This document shows positions 7,252 to 13,848 of a stretch of DNA of 17,736 nt, one piece after another (positions within the stretch are counted from its first letter, which is position 1; every line of letters begins with the position of its first letter). Under the pieces are notes generated by a model that was not told the DNA's origin, did not search any database, and saw only the letters and a program-made list of their open reading frames with translations. The position numbers were made by a program, and so were the translations under genes. Source of the stretch: CAKAHY01 sp041848045 (lineage in GTDB: Bacteria; Bacillota; Clostridia; Lachnospirales; Lachnospiraceae); contig JBGZHY010000006.1 in the NCBI GenBank assembly GCA_041848045.1, positions 1 through 17,736 on the forward strand. The letters are read 5' to 3'.

Positions 7252-8184
7252 ATGCAGTATGTATTGTTGATTGCAGGCTTTGTTCTGTTAATCAAGGGGG
7301 CGGATTTCTTTGTGGACGGTTCCGCCAGTGTGGCAAAATTATTAAAAATACCGAGTCTGATTATAGGACTCACCATTGTGGCCTTCGGTACTTCTACACC
7401 GGAGGCTTCTGTCAGCATATCGGCGGCATTGAGCGGCAACAACGGTATTGCCGTGGGGAATGTGCTGGGCTCCAATATTTTCAATCTTTTGGCGATTATC
7501 GGTATATGCGGTCTGGTGAATACCCTGGGTGTGGATAAGGACATTTTAAGAAGGGATTACAGCTATTCCGTCCTTGTGACGCTGGCACTGGGCGTCATGC
7601 TGCTGCTGGGCAGCGATGTGAACAGAGTGGAAGGAATCCTCCTGCTTTTGCTCTTTGCCTTCTTTTTGGGCTATACCGTTAAGGCGGCTTTGGGCAGCAG
7701 AAGCCAGAAGGGCAGTGAGGGCAGCAACTATAAGATTCTGCCGGCATGGCAGTCCGCCTTGTATATCGCGGGCGGTCTGACTGCCATTATTGTGGGCGGC
7801 AATATGGTGGTAAAGGGAGCCTCCTCCATTGCGGCACAGTTCGGCTTGTCCGAAAATCTCATCGGTCTGACCATTGTAGCCATAGGAACCTCCCTGCCGG
7901 AGCTGGTAACCAGTCTGGTGGCAACCAAAAAAGGGGAAAACGGCATTGCCATCGGCAATGTGGTGGGCTCCAATATCTTTAATATCATTTTCATTTTGGG
8001 TATGTCTGCGACGATTAAGCCGATTGCGGTGGATATACAGTCCGTATATGATTTGGGCTTTTTGCTTTTTTCCACCTTGCTGGTGTGGTGGCTTGCCGGA
8101 AACGACGGGAAAATCAAAAAGATGGAAGGGATGCTGATGCTGACGCTGTATGTGGTCTATACCGTGTACATAGTTGCCAGATAA
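7252..8184 (+). CDS. Ca2+/cation antiporter of the CaCA family (YrbG-like)
   Basis: A 310-residue membrane protein with about ten helices and the two inverted alpha repeats that define Na+/Ca2+ exchangers. Repeat 1 is GLTIVAFGTSTPE (E51) with GNVLGSNIFN; repeat 2 is GLTIVAIGTSLPE (E217) with GNVVGSNIFN. The two Glu correspond to the Ca2+ ligands of the archaeal exchanger NCX_Mj. The length is that of prokaryotic YrbG-type members. It most likely expels Ca2+ in exchange for Na+ or H+. Start ATG 7252 has GGGGAAG upstream. It is the last gene of the lipoprotein operon; a hairpin follows 19 bases after the stop. Confidence 0.93.
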   Translation: MQYVLLIAGFVLLIKGADFFVDGSASVAKLLKIPSLIIGLTIVAFGTSTPEASVSISAALSGNNGIAVGNVLGSNIFNLLAIIGICGLVNTLGVDKDILRRDYSYSVLVTLALGVMLLLGSDVNRVEGILLLLLFAFFLGYTVKAALGSRSQKGSEGSNYKILPAWQSALYIAGGLTAIIVGGNMVVKGASSIAAQFGLSENLIGLTIVAIGTSLPELVTSLVATKKGENGIAIGNVVGSNIFNIIFILGMSATIKPIAVDIQSVYDLGFLLFSTLLVWWLAGNDGKIKKMEGMLMLTLYVVYTVYIVAR

Positions 8185-8202
8185 GTTCCCATAAAAGGGA
8201 GG

Positions 8203-8228
8203 AGAGCCGATACATTCGTATCGGCTCT
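8203..8228 (+). terminator. Hairpin after the antiporter gene
   Basis: A perfect 11-base-pair stem, AGAGCCGATAC (8203-8213) and GTATCGGCTCT (8218-8228), with a four-base loop ATTC. No run of T follows (AGTATTATG), so it is either a weak or factor-dependent terminator or an mRNA 3'-end stabiliser. Confidence 0.6.
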
Positions 8229-8370
8229 AGTATTATGAAAAAAATCTTATATTTTAGTATAGATAAGTGTTGTCCCTCATCTATGTTTAGAGTATATCCT
8301 GAAATAATGGCGAGAGTTTGTTATTTGTGTAAAAGGATTTTAAATTGATTGTTAATAAATTGTGAATGAG

Positions 8371-8399
8371 TGGACAAGGAGCCCCCTTTCTGCTATCAT
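8371..8399 (+). promoter_or_regulatory. Sigma-A promoter of the PPIase gene
   Basis: TGGACA (8371-8376) and TATCAT (8394-8399) are separated by exactly 17 bases; transcription would start near 8406. This rules out the in-frame upstream ATG at 8362 as the start of the PPIase gene. The remainder of the 255-base gap from 8185 is A-T rich; besides the hairpin at 8203-8228 I see nothing convincing in it. Confidence 0.65.
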
Positions 8400-8439
8400 C
8401 AAAGGCGTAAATATACGAGATATAAGAGAGGTAAAGAAT

Positions 8440-8958
8440 ATGAGCAATCCGATGGTTACACTGGAGATGGAAAGCGGAAAAAGCCTGAAGCTGGAATTAT
8501 ACCCGGAGGTGGCGCCGAATACGGTCAGGAACTTCATCAGCCTGATTCAAAAAAAATTTTATGACGGCTTGATTTTTCATCGTGTGATTTCCGGCTTTAT
8601 GATTCAGGGAGGCTGTCCCGACGGAAGCGGTATGGGAGGTCCGGGATACCGGATTCACGGAGAATTTGCGGGAAACGGCTTTGACAATGCTTTGCGGCAC
8701 GAAAGAGGCGTGATTTCCATGGCAAGGGCGGCAAATCCAAATTCTGCCGGCAGCCAGTTCTTCATTATGCATGCGGACGGCTTTTTCCTGGACGGGCAGT
8801 ATGCGGCATTCGGCAGGGTTATCGAGGGTCTGGAGTTGGTGGATGAGATTGCGGCGGTGCAGACCAATTCGATGGATAGGCCTTTACAGGAACAAAAAAT
8901 TAAGCGTATGACGGTGGATACCGCCGGCGTCAGCTACGAGGAACCGGAAATTTCCTAA
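8440..8958 (+). CDS. Cyclophilin-type peptidyl-prolyl cis-trans isomerase
   Basis: A 172-residue single-domain cyclophilin catalysing proline isomerisation during protein folding; without a signal peptide it should be cytoplasmic. The active-site block FHRVISGFMIQGG is at 46-58 (catalytic Arg48, with F53, M54 and Q56), with SAGSQFFIM at 102-110 and FLDGQYAAFG at 116-125. The Trp that binds cyclosporin in human CypA is Phe here, as in many bacterial members. The start at 8440 is chosen over 8362 because the latter precedes the promoter; AGAGAGG at 8425-8431 serves as ribosome site. It overlaps the next gene by one base (TAATG). Confidence 0.94.
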   Translation: MSNPMVTLEMESGKSLKLELYPEVAPNTVRNFISLIQKKFYDGLIFHRVISGFMIQGGCPDGSGMGGPGYRIHGEFAGNGFDNALRHERGVISMARAANPNSAGSQFFIMHADGFFLDGQYAAFGRVIEGLELVDEIAAVQTNSMDRPLQEQKIKRMTVDTAGVSYEEPEIS

Positions 8959-9629
8959 TGCGGTTCTCTTATTCTGTAGAAGTGGACAATGACATATGTG
9001 AAATTCTGATTTCGGATGAACGGGAGGCCCTTTTGGAAGCAAAGCTTTGCAACAGGGCTTCTGTTGCCGTTTTGGGAGAAGGGGGAGAGCTGTCGGTTTC
9101 TCTTTCGCCCTACGCCGTTTTGCGGATGGAGGATATTGATGCGGATTTTTTGCGAAGAGTGGCATGCAGGCACTTAAAAAAGGCCTTGACCATTACGGAA
9201 AATGAAGAATTTCGTATACGGGAGGGGCGGGAAGAGGATTTTGCTTTTCTGGCAGCCTTTGCGAGGGCGGAATATATGGGAGAAGACGAGAAGGTATTTC
9301 GTGACATCGACGCCTACCGAAGCTACATACGGAATCAATATGCGTTTTATGCCCACGGAATCTGGGTTCTGGAGAGTAAGCCCGAAGCTTGCCTGCTGGG
9401 GAAGCTCGGCATATATCCGGAGGAAGAAAGGCTGTACCTAAGCTATCACATAGATGCGCCTTACCGGGGAAAGGGTATAGGATACAGGGCGTGTAAGCTT
9501 CTTCTGTCCTGGGTATATGATTATTTTCAAACAGACAGGGTTTATGCTAAAATAGATGAAAGGAACAGCGCTTCGCTGTGTCTTGCCCGAAAATTGGGCT
9601 GTATCATAGAATATAAATGCAGCGGCTAA
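8958..9629 (+). CDS. GNAT-family N-acetyltransferase
   Basis: A 223-residue protein whose C-terminal part (about 86-220) is a GNAT domain. The acetyl-CoA loop reads YRGKGIGYRA at 169-178, and DERNSASLCLARKLG near 200-214 is the usual fourth motif, as in RimI-like and small-molecule acetylases. The N-terminal ~85 residues (beta-rich: SYSVEVDNDICEILISD) are not part of the GNAT core and belong to no family I recognise. The ATG overlaps the PPIase stop by one base, so translation is coupled. The substrate cannot be inferred. Confidence 0.88.
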   Translation: MRFSYSVEVDNDICEILISDEREALLEAKLCNRASVAVLGEGGELSVSLSPYAVLRMEDIDADFLRRVACRHLKKALTITENEEFRIREGREEDFAFLAAFARAEYMGEDEKVFRDIDAYRSYIRNQYAFYAHGIWVLESKPEACLLGKLGIYPEEERLYLSYHIDAPYRGKGIGYRACKLLLSWVYDYFQTDRVYAKIDERNSASLCLARKLGCIIEYKCSG

Positions 9630-9694
9630 TGGGGGCTTGCATTTGCACAAAAGTTAGGGTAACATAACCTTATAACCGATTTTGTAAAATGTAT

Positions 9695-9723
9695 TTGAAT
9701 AAAAACAATAGATGGCGTATAAT
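9695..9723 (+). promoter_or_regulatory. Sigma-A promoter of the ispE-gntR-ddl-murI operon
   Basis: TTGAAT (9695-9700) and a consensus TATAAT (9718-9723) with a 17-base spacer; transcription would start near 9730, about 38 bases before the ispE ATG. No terminator for the preceding PPIase-GNAT pair is evident in the 138-base gap. Confidence 0.78.
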
Positions 9724-9727
9724 ATCC

Positions 9728-9737
9728 TTGTATACAA
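9728..9737 (+). promoter_or_regulatory. Candidate GntR operator palindrome
   Basis: TTGTATACAA is a perfect 10-base palindrome centred at 9732-9733, right at the predicted transcription start. Operators of FadR-type GntR regulators usually have TnGT and ACnA half-sites, which fits. The second gene of this operon encodes such a regulator, so autoregulation is a reasonable inference. Confidence 0.5.
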
Positions 9738-9767
9738 AATACGAAGATGTACAAAAGAGGAGCCGAC

Positions 9768-10691
9768 ATGGAAAAAACAGTCTGTTTACAGGCTTATGCC
9801 AAAATCAATTTGGGGCTTGATGTGCTCGGAAAGAGAGAGGACGGGTATCACGAGCTGCGTATGCTTATGCAGACCGTGGATATATACGATGAGGTGAAGA
9901 TTTCCCGCCGGGAAGACGGAGATATTCGGATAAAGCTGCATTACCCCCTTTTGGAAGGGGAAGCCGCCGGACAGGCGGCGGCGGACACGGGTCTTGCGGG
10001 GGAGAACAATATTGCCTACAAGGCGGCAAGGCTTTTGCGGGAGCACTGCCGCCTCCGACAGGGTGTAGAGATAGAGATAATTAAAAATATTCCGATTGCC
10101 GCCGGTATGGCGGGGGGCAGTACCGATGCGGCGGCGGTTTTAAAGGGTATGAATACGCTGTTTTCTCTGGGGTTGCCAAAGGAAGATCTGGCTGAGCTGG
10201 GGCTGCGTCTGGGCGCGGATGTGCCTTATTGCCTGATGGGGGGTACGGCGCTGGCGGAGGGTATCGGCGAAAAGCTCAAGCCTTTGGAGCCTTTGCCTGA
10301 GCTGCCTTTGGTGATTGCAAAGCCGGACATCCACGTTTCCACCAAAGAGGTGTATGCAAACCTGCATTTGGAAAGTCTTGGCGAGGAGGAGCGTCCGGAT
10401 ATCGACGGTATCCTGCCTGCTTTAGACAGGCGGGATGGTGCGGACTTTCGCCGTTGTATGAAAAATGTTATGGAACGGTACACGGCGAGGGTATATCCGA
10501 TTGTAGGAGAAATCAAGGCAGCCATGCTTGCAGAGGGGGCTTTCGGCAGTATGATGAGCGGCAGCGGTCCGAGCGTATTCGGGGTATTTACCGGCGAAGA
10601 TGCGGCAGATGCCTGCTTTTCGGCTTTGCAAAAGGGAAAATACGGCTCTTTGGCGACGCAGATTTATCGGACGAGAATAAAGAATATATAG
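9768..10691 (+). CDS. ispE: 4-diphosphocytidyl-2-C-methyl-D-erythritol kinase
   Basis: A 307-residue GHMP kinase that phosphorylates the 2-OH of CDP-methylerythritol in the MEP isoprenoid pathway (cytoplasm, ATP-dependent). Motif 1 AYAKINLGLDVLGKREDGYH starts at residue 9, the ATP loop PIAAGMAGGSTDAAA is at 109-123 with D120, and motif 3 GSGPSVFGVF lies near residue 270. Around residues 60-80 there are more residues than in E. coli IspE. The frame is open from 9747, but the ATG at 9768 has AGAGGAG at 9756-9762 and a 5-base gap, so I take 9768. It is the first gene of the operon; the next ribosome site overlaps its stop. Confidence 0.96.
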   Translation: MEKTVCLQAYAKINLGLDVLGKREDGYHELRMLMQTVDIYDEVKISRREDGDIRIKLHYPLLEGEAAGQAAADTGLAGENNIAYKAARLLREHCRLRQGVEIEIIKNIPIAAGMAGGSTDAAAVLKGMNTLFSLGLPKEDLAELGLRLGADVPYCLMGGTALAEGIGEKLKPLEPLPELPLVIAKPDIHVSTKEVYANLHLESLGEEERPDIDGILPALDRRDGADFRRCMKNVMERYTARVYPIVGEIKAAMLAEGAFGSMMSGSGPSVFGVFTGEDAADACFSALQKGKYGSLATQIYRTRIKNI

Positions 10692-10700
10692 GAGGTGGCG

Positions 10701-11366
10701 ATGGACATTTTAATGACGACGGAAGAATATCTGCCTTTGCGGGATGTGGTGTTCAAAACGCTTCGGCAAGCCATTTTAAAAGGAGAGCTAAAGCCGGGGG
10801 AGCGCTTGATGGAGATTACTTTGGCCAAAAAGCTGGGAGTCAGCCGTACACCGATTCGGGAAGCGATTCGTAAGCTGGAACTGGAGGGGCTGGTGACGAT
10901 GATTCCCCGGCGGGGGGCAGCGGTTGCCGGCATTACGGAAAAGAGTCTGCGGGATGTCCTGGAGGTGCGAAAGACCTTGGAAGATTTGGCTGTGGAGCTG
11001 GCTTGCAAACGGATGAATGAAGAGCAGATTAAGGCTTTGGAGGAGGCGGAAAAGGCCTTCTGTGCGGCGGTGGAAAAGGGGGAGCCTATCGAGATTGCCG
11101 GTGCAGACGAGCTTTTCCATGATATTATCTTTGCCGGAACAGGCAATGACAAGCTGGTGCTTTTGCTCAACAATCTGCGGGAGCAGATGTATCGTTACCG
11201 GCTGGAATATGTGAAAAATCCGAAGCAATGGAAGCTTTTACTGGAAGAACATGATATGATTTTGGAGGCGGTGAAGAATAAGGATATCAGCGCCGCCAAA
11301 AGCGTCATCCGCATGCATATAGACAACCAGGAGATTGCGGTGGCAAAAAGCATAAAACTGAACTAA
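10701..11366 (+). CDS. GntR-family transcriptional regulator, FCD (FadR) subfamily
   Basis: A 221-residue regulator. The N-terminal winged helix-turn-helix is at about 10-75 (LKPGERLMEITLAKKLGVSR, then TPIREAIRKLELEGLV). The C-terminal all-helical FCD ligand domain carries a full metal/ligand set: D136 and H140 in ADELFHD, H184 in EEHDMIL, and H206 in MHIDNQ. Such domains bind metal with small organic acids. A GTG at 10695 is in frame, but AGGAGG (10690-10695) covers it, so the ATG at 10701 is the start. It lies between ispE and ddl in a tight operon. A palindrome at the operon promoter (9728-9737) may be its operator. The effector is unknown. Confidence 0.93.
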   Translation: MDILMTTEEYLPLRDVVFKTLRQAILKGELKPGERLMEITLAKKLGVSRTPIREAIRKLELEGLVTMIPRRGAAVAGITEKSLRDVLEVRKTLEDLAVELACKRMNEEQIKALEEAEKAFCAAVEKGEPIEIAGADELFHDIIFAGTGNDKLVLLLNNLREQMYRYRLEYVKNPKQWKLLLEEHDMILEAVKNKDISAAKSVIRMHIDNQEIAVAKSIKLN

Positions 11367-11378
11367 GAGGAAAACAAA

Positions 11379-12473
11379 ATGAAAAAAAAGATACTGGTCA
11401 TTTTCGGCGGACAGTCCTCCGAGCATGCCGTAAGCGTGAGATCCGCCATCAGCGTATTGGAAAGTATGGATAAAACCCGTTATGAAGCGCTGATGGTGGG
11501 CATTACCCGGGAAGGTGAGTGGAACTGGGTGGAGGATATACAAAGCCTTCGGGACGGTACATGGAGGGATTCTCCGGTAAAGGCCTATTTGCAGCCTTGT
11601 GCCGGAAAGAAGCATCTTTTGCTGGCAGGAGAAGAGGGCTATACGGAAAAACAGGTGGATGCGGCATTTCCGGTACTCCACGGCTTATACGGAGAGGATG
11701 GAACCATACAGGGGCTGTTTGAATTGGCAAGACTGCCCTATGTAGGCTGCGGGGTGTTCGCCAGCGCCTGCGGTATGGACAAGCTGTATACCAAGATTAT
11801 CGTCGAAAGACTGGGGATTCGTCAGGCGGCGTACCTTGCTTTATATGCTCGGGAAATACGGGAGGAGTTAGAGCGCTGCATACAAAGGGTGGAGGAAAGA
11901 TTCACCTATCCGGTTTTTGTAAAGCCGAGCAATGCAGGCTCCAGTAAGGGCGTCAGCAAGGCGGATACAAGGCAGGCGCTGGAGTGCGCCCTGCAGGAGG
12001 CTGTTTTGCATGACAGAAAGGTGCTGGTAGAGGAATTTATCCGCGGTCGAGAGATAGAATGTGCCGTTTTGGGGGACAGAAGACAGGTTTGTGCCAGCGG
12101 TTTGGGAGAGATACAGGCGGCGGCGGATTTTTATGATTTTGACGCCAAATACAATAATCCGGATTCCCTGACCATTGTAGGACCCGTTCTTGAGGAGGGG
12201 CTGCGGGAGAATATCCGCGAAAGCGCCCTGCGTATTTTTGAAGCGATAGACGGCTACGGCTTGTCCAGAGTGGACTTTTTTGTGACGGAGGCGGGAGAGG
12301 TGATTTTCAATGAAATCAACACCTTGCCGGGCTTTACCTCCATCAGTATGTATCCGATGCTCTGGGAGGCGGAGGGCATGAGAAAACAGGATTTGGTCAC
12401 CGCTTTGATTGAACAGGCCTTTAGGAGGGATGAAACAAATGTTGGAGGCGAGAGCGCCGATAGGTGTATTTGA
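11379..12473 (+). CDS. ddl: D-alanine--D-alanine ligase
   Basis: A 364-residue ATP-grasp ligase that joins two D-Ala for peptidoglycan. Catalytic residues are visible: E15 in SSEHAVSV, KPSNAGSSKGV at 182-192, and Y258 in the omega loop FYDFDAKYNN, the tyrosine that marks D-Ala-D-Ala ligases; VanA-type D-Ala-D-Lac ligases lack it. Metal ligands are in the DFF and NEINTLPGFT blocks (299-320). Start ATG 11379 is preceded by GAGGAAA. It follows gntR by 12 bases, and its last 35 bases overlap murI. Nothing suggests vancomycin-resistance function. Confidence 0.96.
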   Translation: MKKKILVIFGGQSSEHAVSVRSAISVLESMDKTRYEALMVGITREGEWNWVEDIQSLRDGTWRDSPVKAYLQPCAGKKHLLLAGEEGYTEKQVDAAFPVLHGLYGEDGTIQGLFELARLPYVGCGVFASACGMDKLYTKIIVERLGIRQAAYLALYAREIREELERCIQRVEERFTYPVFVKPSNAGSSKGVSKADTRQALECALQEAVLHDRKVLVEEFIRGREIECAVLGDRRQVCASGLGEIQAAADFYDFDAKYNNPDSLTIVGPVLEEGLRENIRESALRIFEAIDGYGLSRVDFFVTEAGEVIFNEINTLPGFTSISMYPMLWEAEGMRKQDLVTALIEQAFRRDETNVGGESADRCI

Positions 12474-13254
12474 TTCCGGCGTAGGGGGCCTGACGGTGGT
12501 ACGGGAGATTATCCGTCAGATGCCCAAAGAGCGCATTGTATATTTTGGGGATACCGCAAGACTGCCTTACGGCAGTAAGTCCGGGGAAACCATTTTGCGT
12601 TATTCCGGGCAGATTGTACGTTTTTTGCTGCAAAAGCAGGTGAAAGCCATCGTGATTGCCTGCAATACCGCCTCCGCTTATGCGCTGGAGGATTTGGCAA
12701 GAGAGTGCCCGGTTCCGATAATCGGTGTGATTCACGCGGGAGCAAAGACCGCAAGTGAAAGTACCCTAAACCGCAGAGTCGGCATCATCGGCACCAGCGC
12801 TACGGTGTCCAGCGAGATTTACGTCAAAATGATCCGAGAAATGAATGAGGAGATAGAAGTGATACAGAAGGCTTGCCCTCTGCTTTGCCCCCTGGTGGAA
12901 GAGGGACTTTTGCACGATAATGTAACGGATGAAATCGTGTCCCGTTATGTCAGTGAATTGAAGGCAAGATATATTGATACGCTGGTTTTGGGCTGTACCC
13001 ACTATCCTTTGCTGCGTTCCACCATCCAACGAATTATGGGAAAGGATGTGCGGCTGGTCAATCCTGCCTGCGAAACCGCAGCAGAGTTGCGGGAGCTTCT
13101 GGCTGCCCGCCGTCTGTTGAATGAGGAGCCGGCGCAGGAGGACAAATATGCCTTCTATGTATCCGATATGGCGGACAGATTTCGGGATTTTGCTTCCTTT
13201 ATTTTGCCGGACGAGGTAAAAAGGACGCAAATCGTGAATATAGAGGAGTTTTGA
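12439..13254 (+). CDS. murI: Glutamate racemase
   Basis: A 271-residue cofactor-free racemase producing D-glutamate for peptidoglycan. Both catalytic cysteines are present: C75 in IACNTASA and C186 in LGCTHYPLL; the N-terminal PIGVFDSGVGGLT (D12, S13) and YFGDTARLPYG are typical. Three starts are possible: 12409, 12430 and 12439. AGGAGG at 12423-12428 lies 10 bases before the ATG at 12439, which also gives the usual short lead to FDSGVGG; it is too close to 12430. The gene therefore overlaps ddl by 35 bases, suggesting coupled translation. Confidence 0.95.
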   Translation: MLEARAPIGVFDSGVGGLTVVREIIRQMPKERIVYFGDTARLPYGSKSGETILRYSGQIVRFLLQKQVKAIVIACNTASAYALEDLARECPVPIIGVIHAGAKTASESTLNRRVGIIGTSATVSSEIYVKMIREMNEEIEVIQKACPLLCPLVEEGLLHDNVTDEIVSRYVSELKARYIDTLVLGCTHYPLLRSTIQRIMGKDVRLVNPACETAAELRELLAARRLLNEEPAQEDKYAFYVSDMADRFRDFASFILPDEVKRTQIVNIEEF

Positions 13255-13255
13255 T

Positions 13256-13711
13256 ATGACAGAAGATGTAAGACTTTGTATTTCGGGCCTGCGCCTGCAG
13301 TATTTTGAGGAAGATGCGGAAGAAGAGGATATCAGCGTTATTGTATCCGGAAAATATGAAAACGTGGGGGGCGTGCATACCATTACCTATGCCGAGGTAA
13401 TGGAGGATGCCAACGACATCATCAACAACACCATATACATTACGCCCCACAGTATGGAAATCCGCAAGGAGGGAGCGACGGTTTCCAGGATGCATTTTAC
13501 GAGGGAGAAAAATGCGGTGGATACCACCTATTCCACGCCTTTCGGCGATGTGTTTATGCGTTTGAGTACCCATGCCTTCCAAATGAAGGAGGAGAAGGAC
13601 AGGATTACGGTGGATGTGGACTACTCTTTGTCCATTGAAAATGCCATGATGTCCAACTCCAAAATCAAACTGGACATCTGCTCAAAGAATATGTCGAATC
13701 TTGAATTGTAA
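13256..13711 (+). CDS. DUF1934 domain protein
   Basis: A 151-residue small beta-rich protein of the DUF1934 (YwiB-like) family, recognised from the pattern YENVGGVHTITYAEVMED, RKEGATVSRMHF and YSTPFGDVFMRLST. These proteins are calycin-like barrels of unknown function found in Firmicutes. The ATG is 1 base after the murI stop (TGATATG) with GAGGAG upstream. It is the last gene of the operon, just before the terminator. There is no signal peptide, so it should be cytoplasmic. Confidence 0.85.
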   Translation: MTEDVRLCISGLRLQYFEEDAEEEDISVIVSGKYENVGGVHTITYAEVMEDANDIINNTIYITPHSMEIRKEGATVSRMHFTREKNAVDTTYSTPFGDVFMRLSTHAFQMKEEKDRITVDVDYSLSIENAMMSNSKIKLDICSKNMSNLEL

Positions 13712-13729
13712 ATGCTCATATACGGAATG

Positions 13730-13762
13730 TACAAAAAACGGAACTTGCGTCCGTTTTTTGTA
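13730..13762 (+). terminator. Intrinsic terminator of the ispE-DUF1934 operon
   Basis: A stem of 13 pairs, TACAAAAAACGGA (13730-13742) and TCCGTTTTTTGTA (13750-13762), with a 7-base loop. The T-rich 3' arm also serves as U-tract. It lies 18 bases after the DUF1934 stop. Confidence 0.9.
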
Positions 13763-13769
13763 TTTCTCC

Positions 13770-13798
13770 TTGCACTTGAGTCCTCTATCATATATAAT
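13770..13798 (+). promoter_or_regulatory. Sigma-A promoter of the flavin reductase gene
   Basis: TTGCAC (13770-13775) and consensus TATAAT (13793-13798) with a 17-base spacer. Start expected near 13805, giving a leader of about 44 bases with a strong site (AGGAGGAAG) before the ATG at 13849. Confidence 0.82.
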
Positions 13799-13848
13799 TA
13801 CAGACGCATTATGCTTGATAAATAAAAGACAAACGAGGAGGAAGTTTT

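Noticed and set aside
8259..8284. Six-base inverted repeat ATAGAT ... ATCTAT in the gap before the PPIase gene
   Set aside because: Such short repeats are expected by chance in A-T rich sequence.
8085..8348. Small frame of 87 codons overlapping the antiporter end
   Set aside because: It starts inside the antiporter gene in another frame and runs through the hairpin; no ribosome site and no known domain.
11379..12473. Van-type (D-Ala-D-Lac or D-Ala-D-Ser) ligase
   Set aside because: The omega loop has the AKY tyrosine of ordinary Ddl enzymes, and the context is a housekeeping operon without vanH or vanX.
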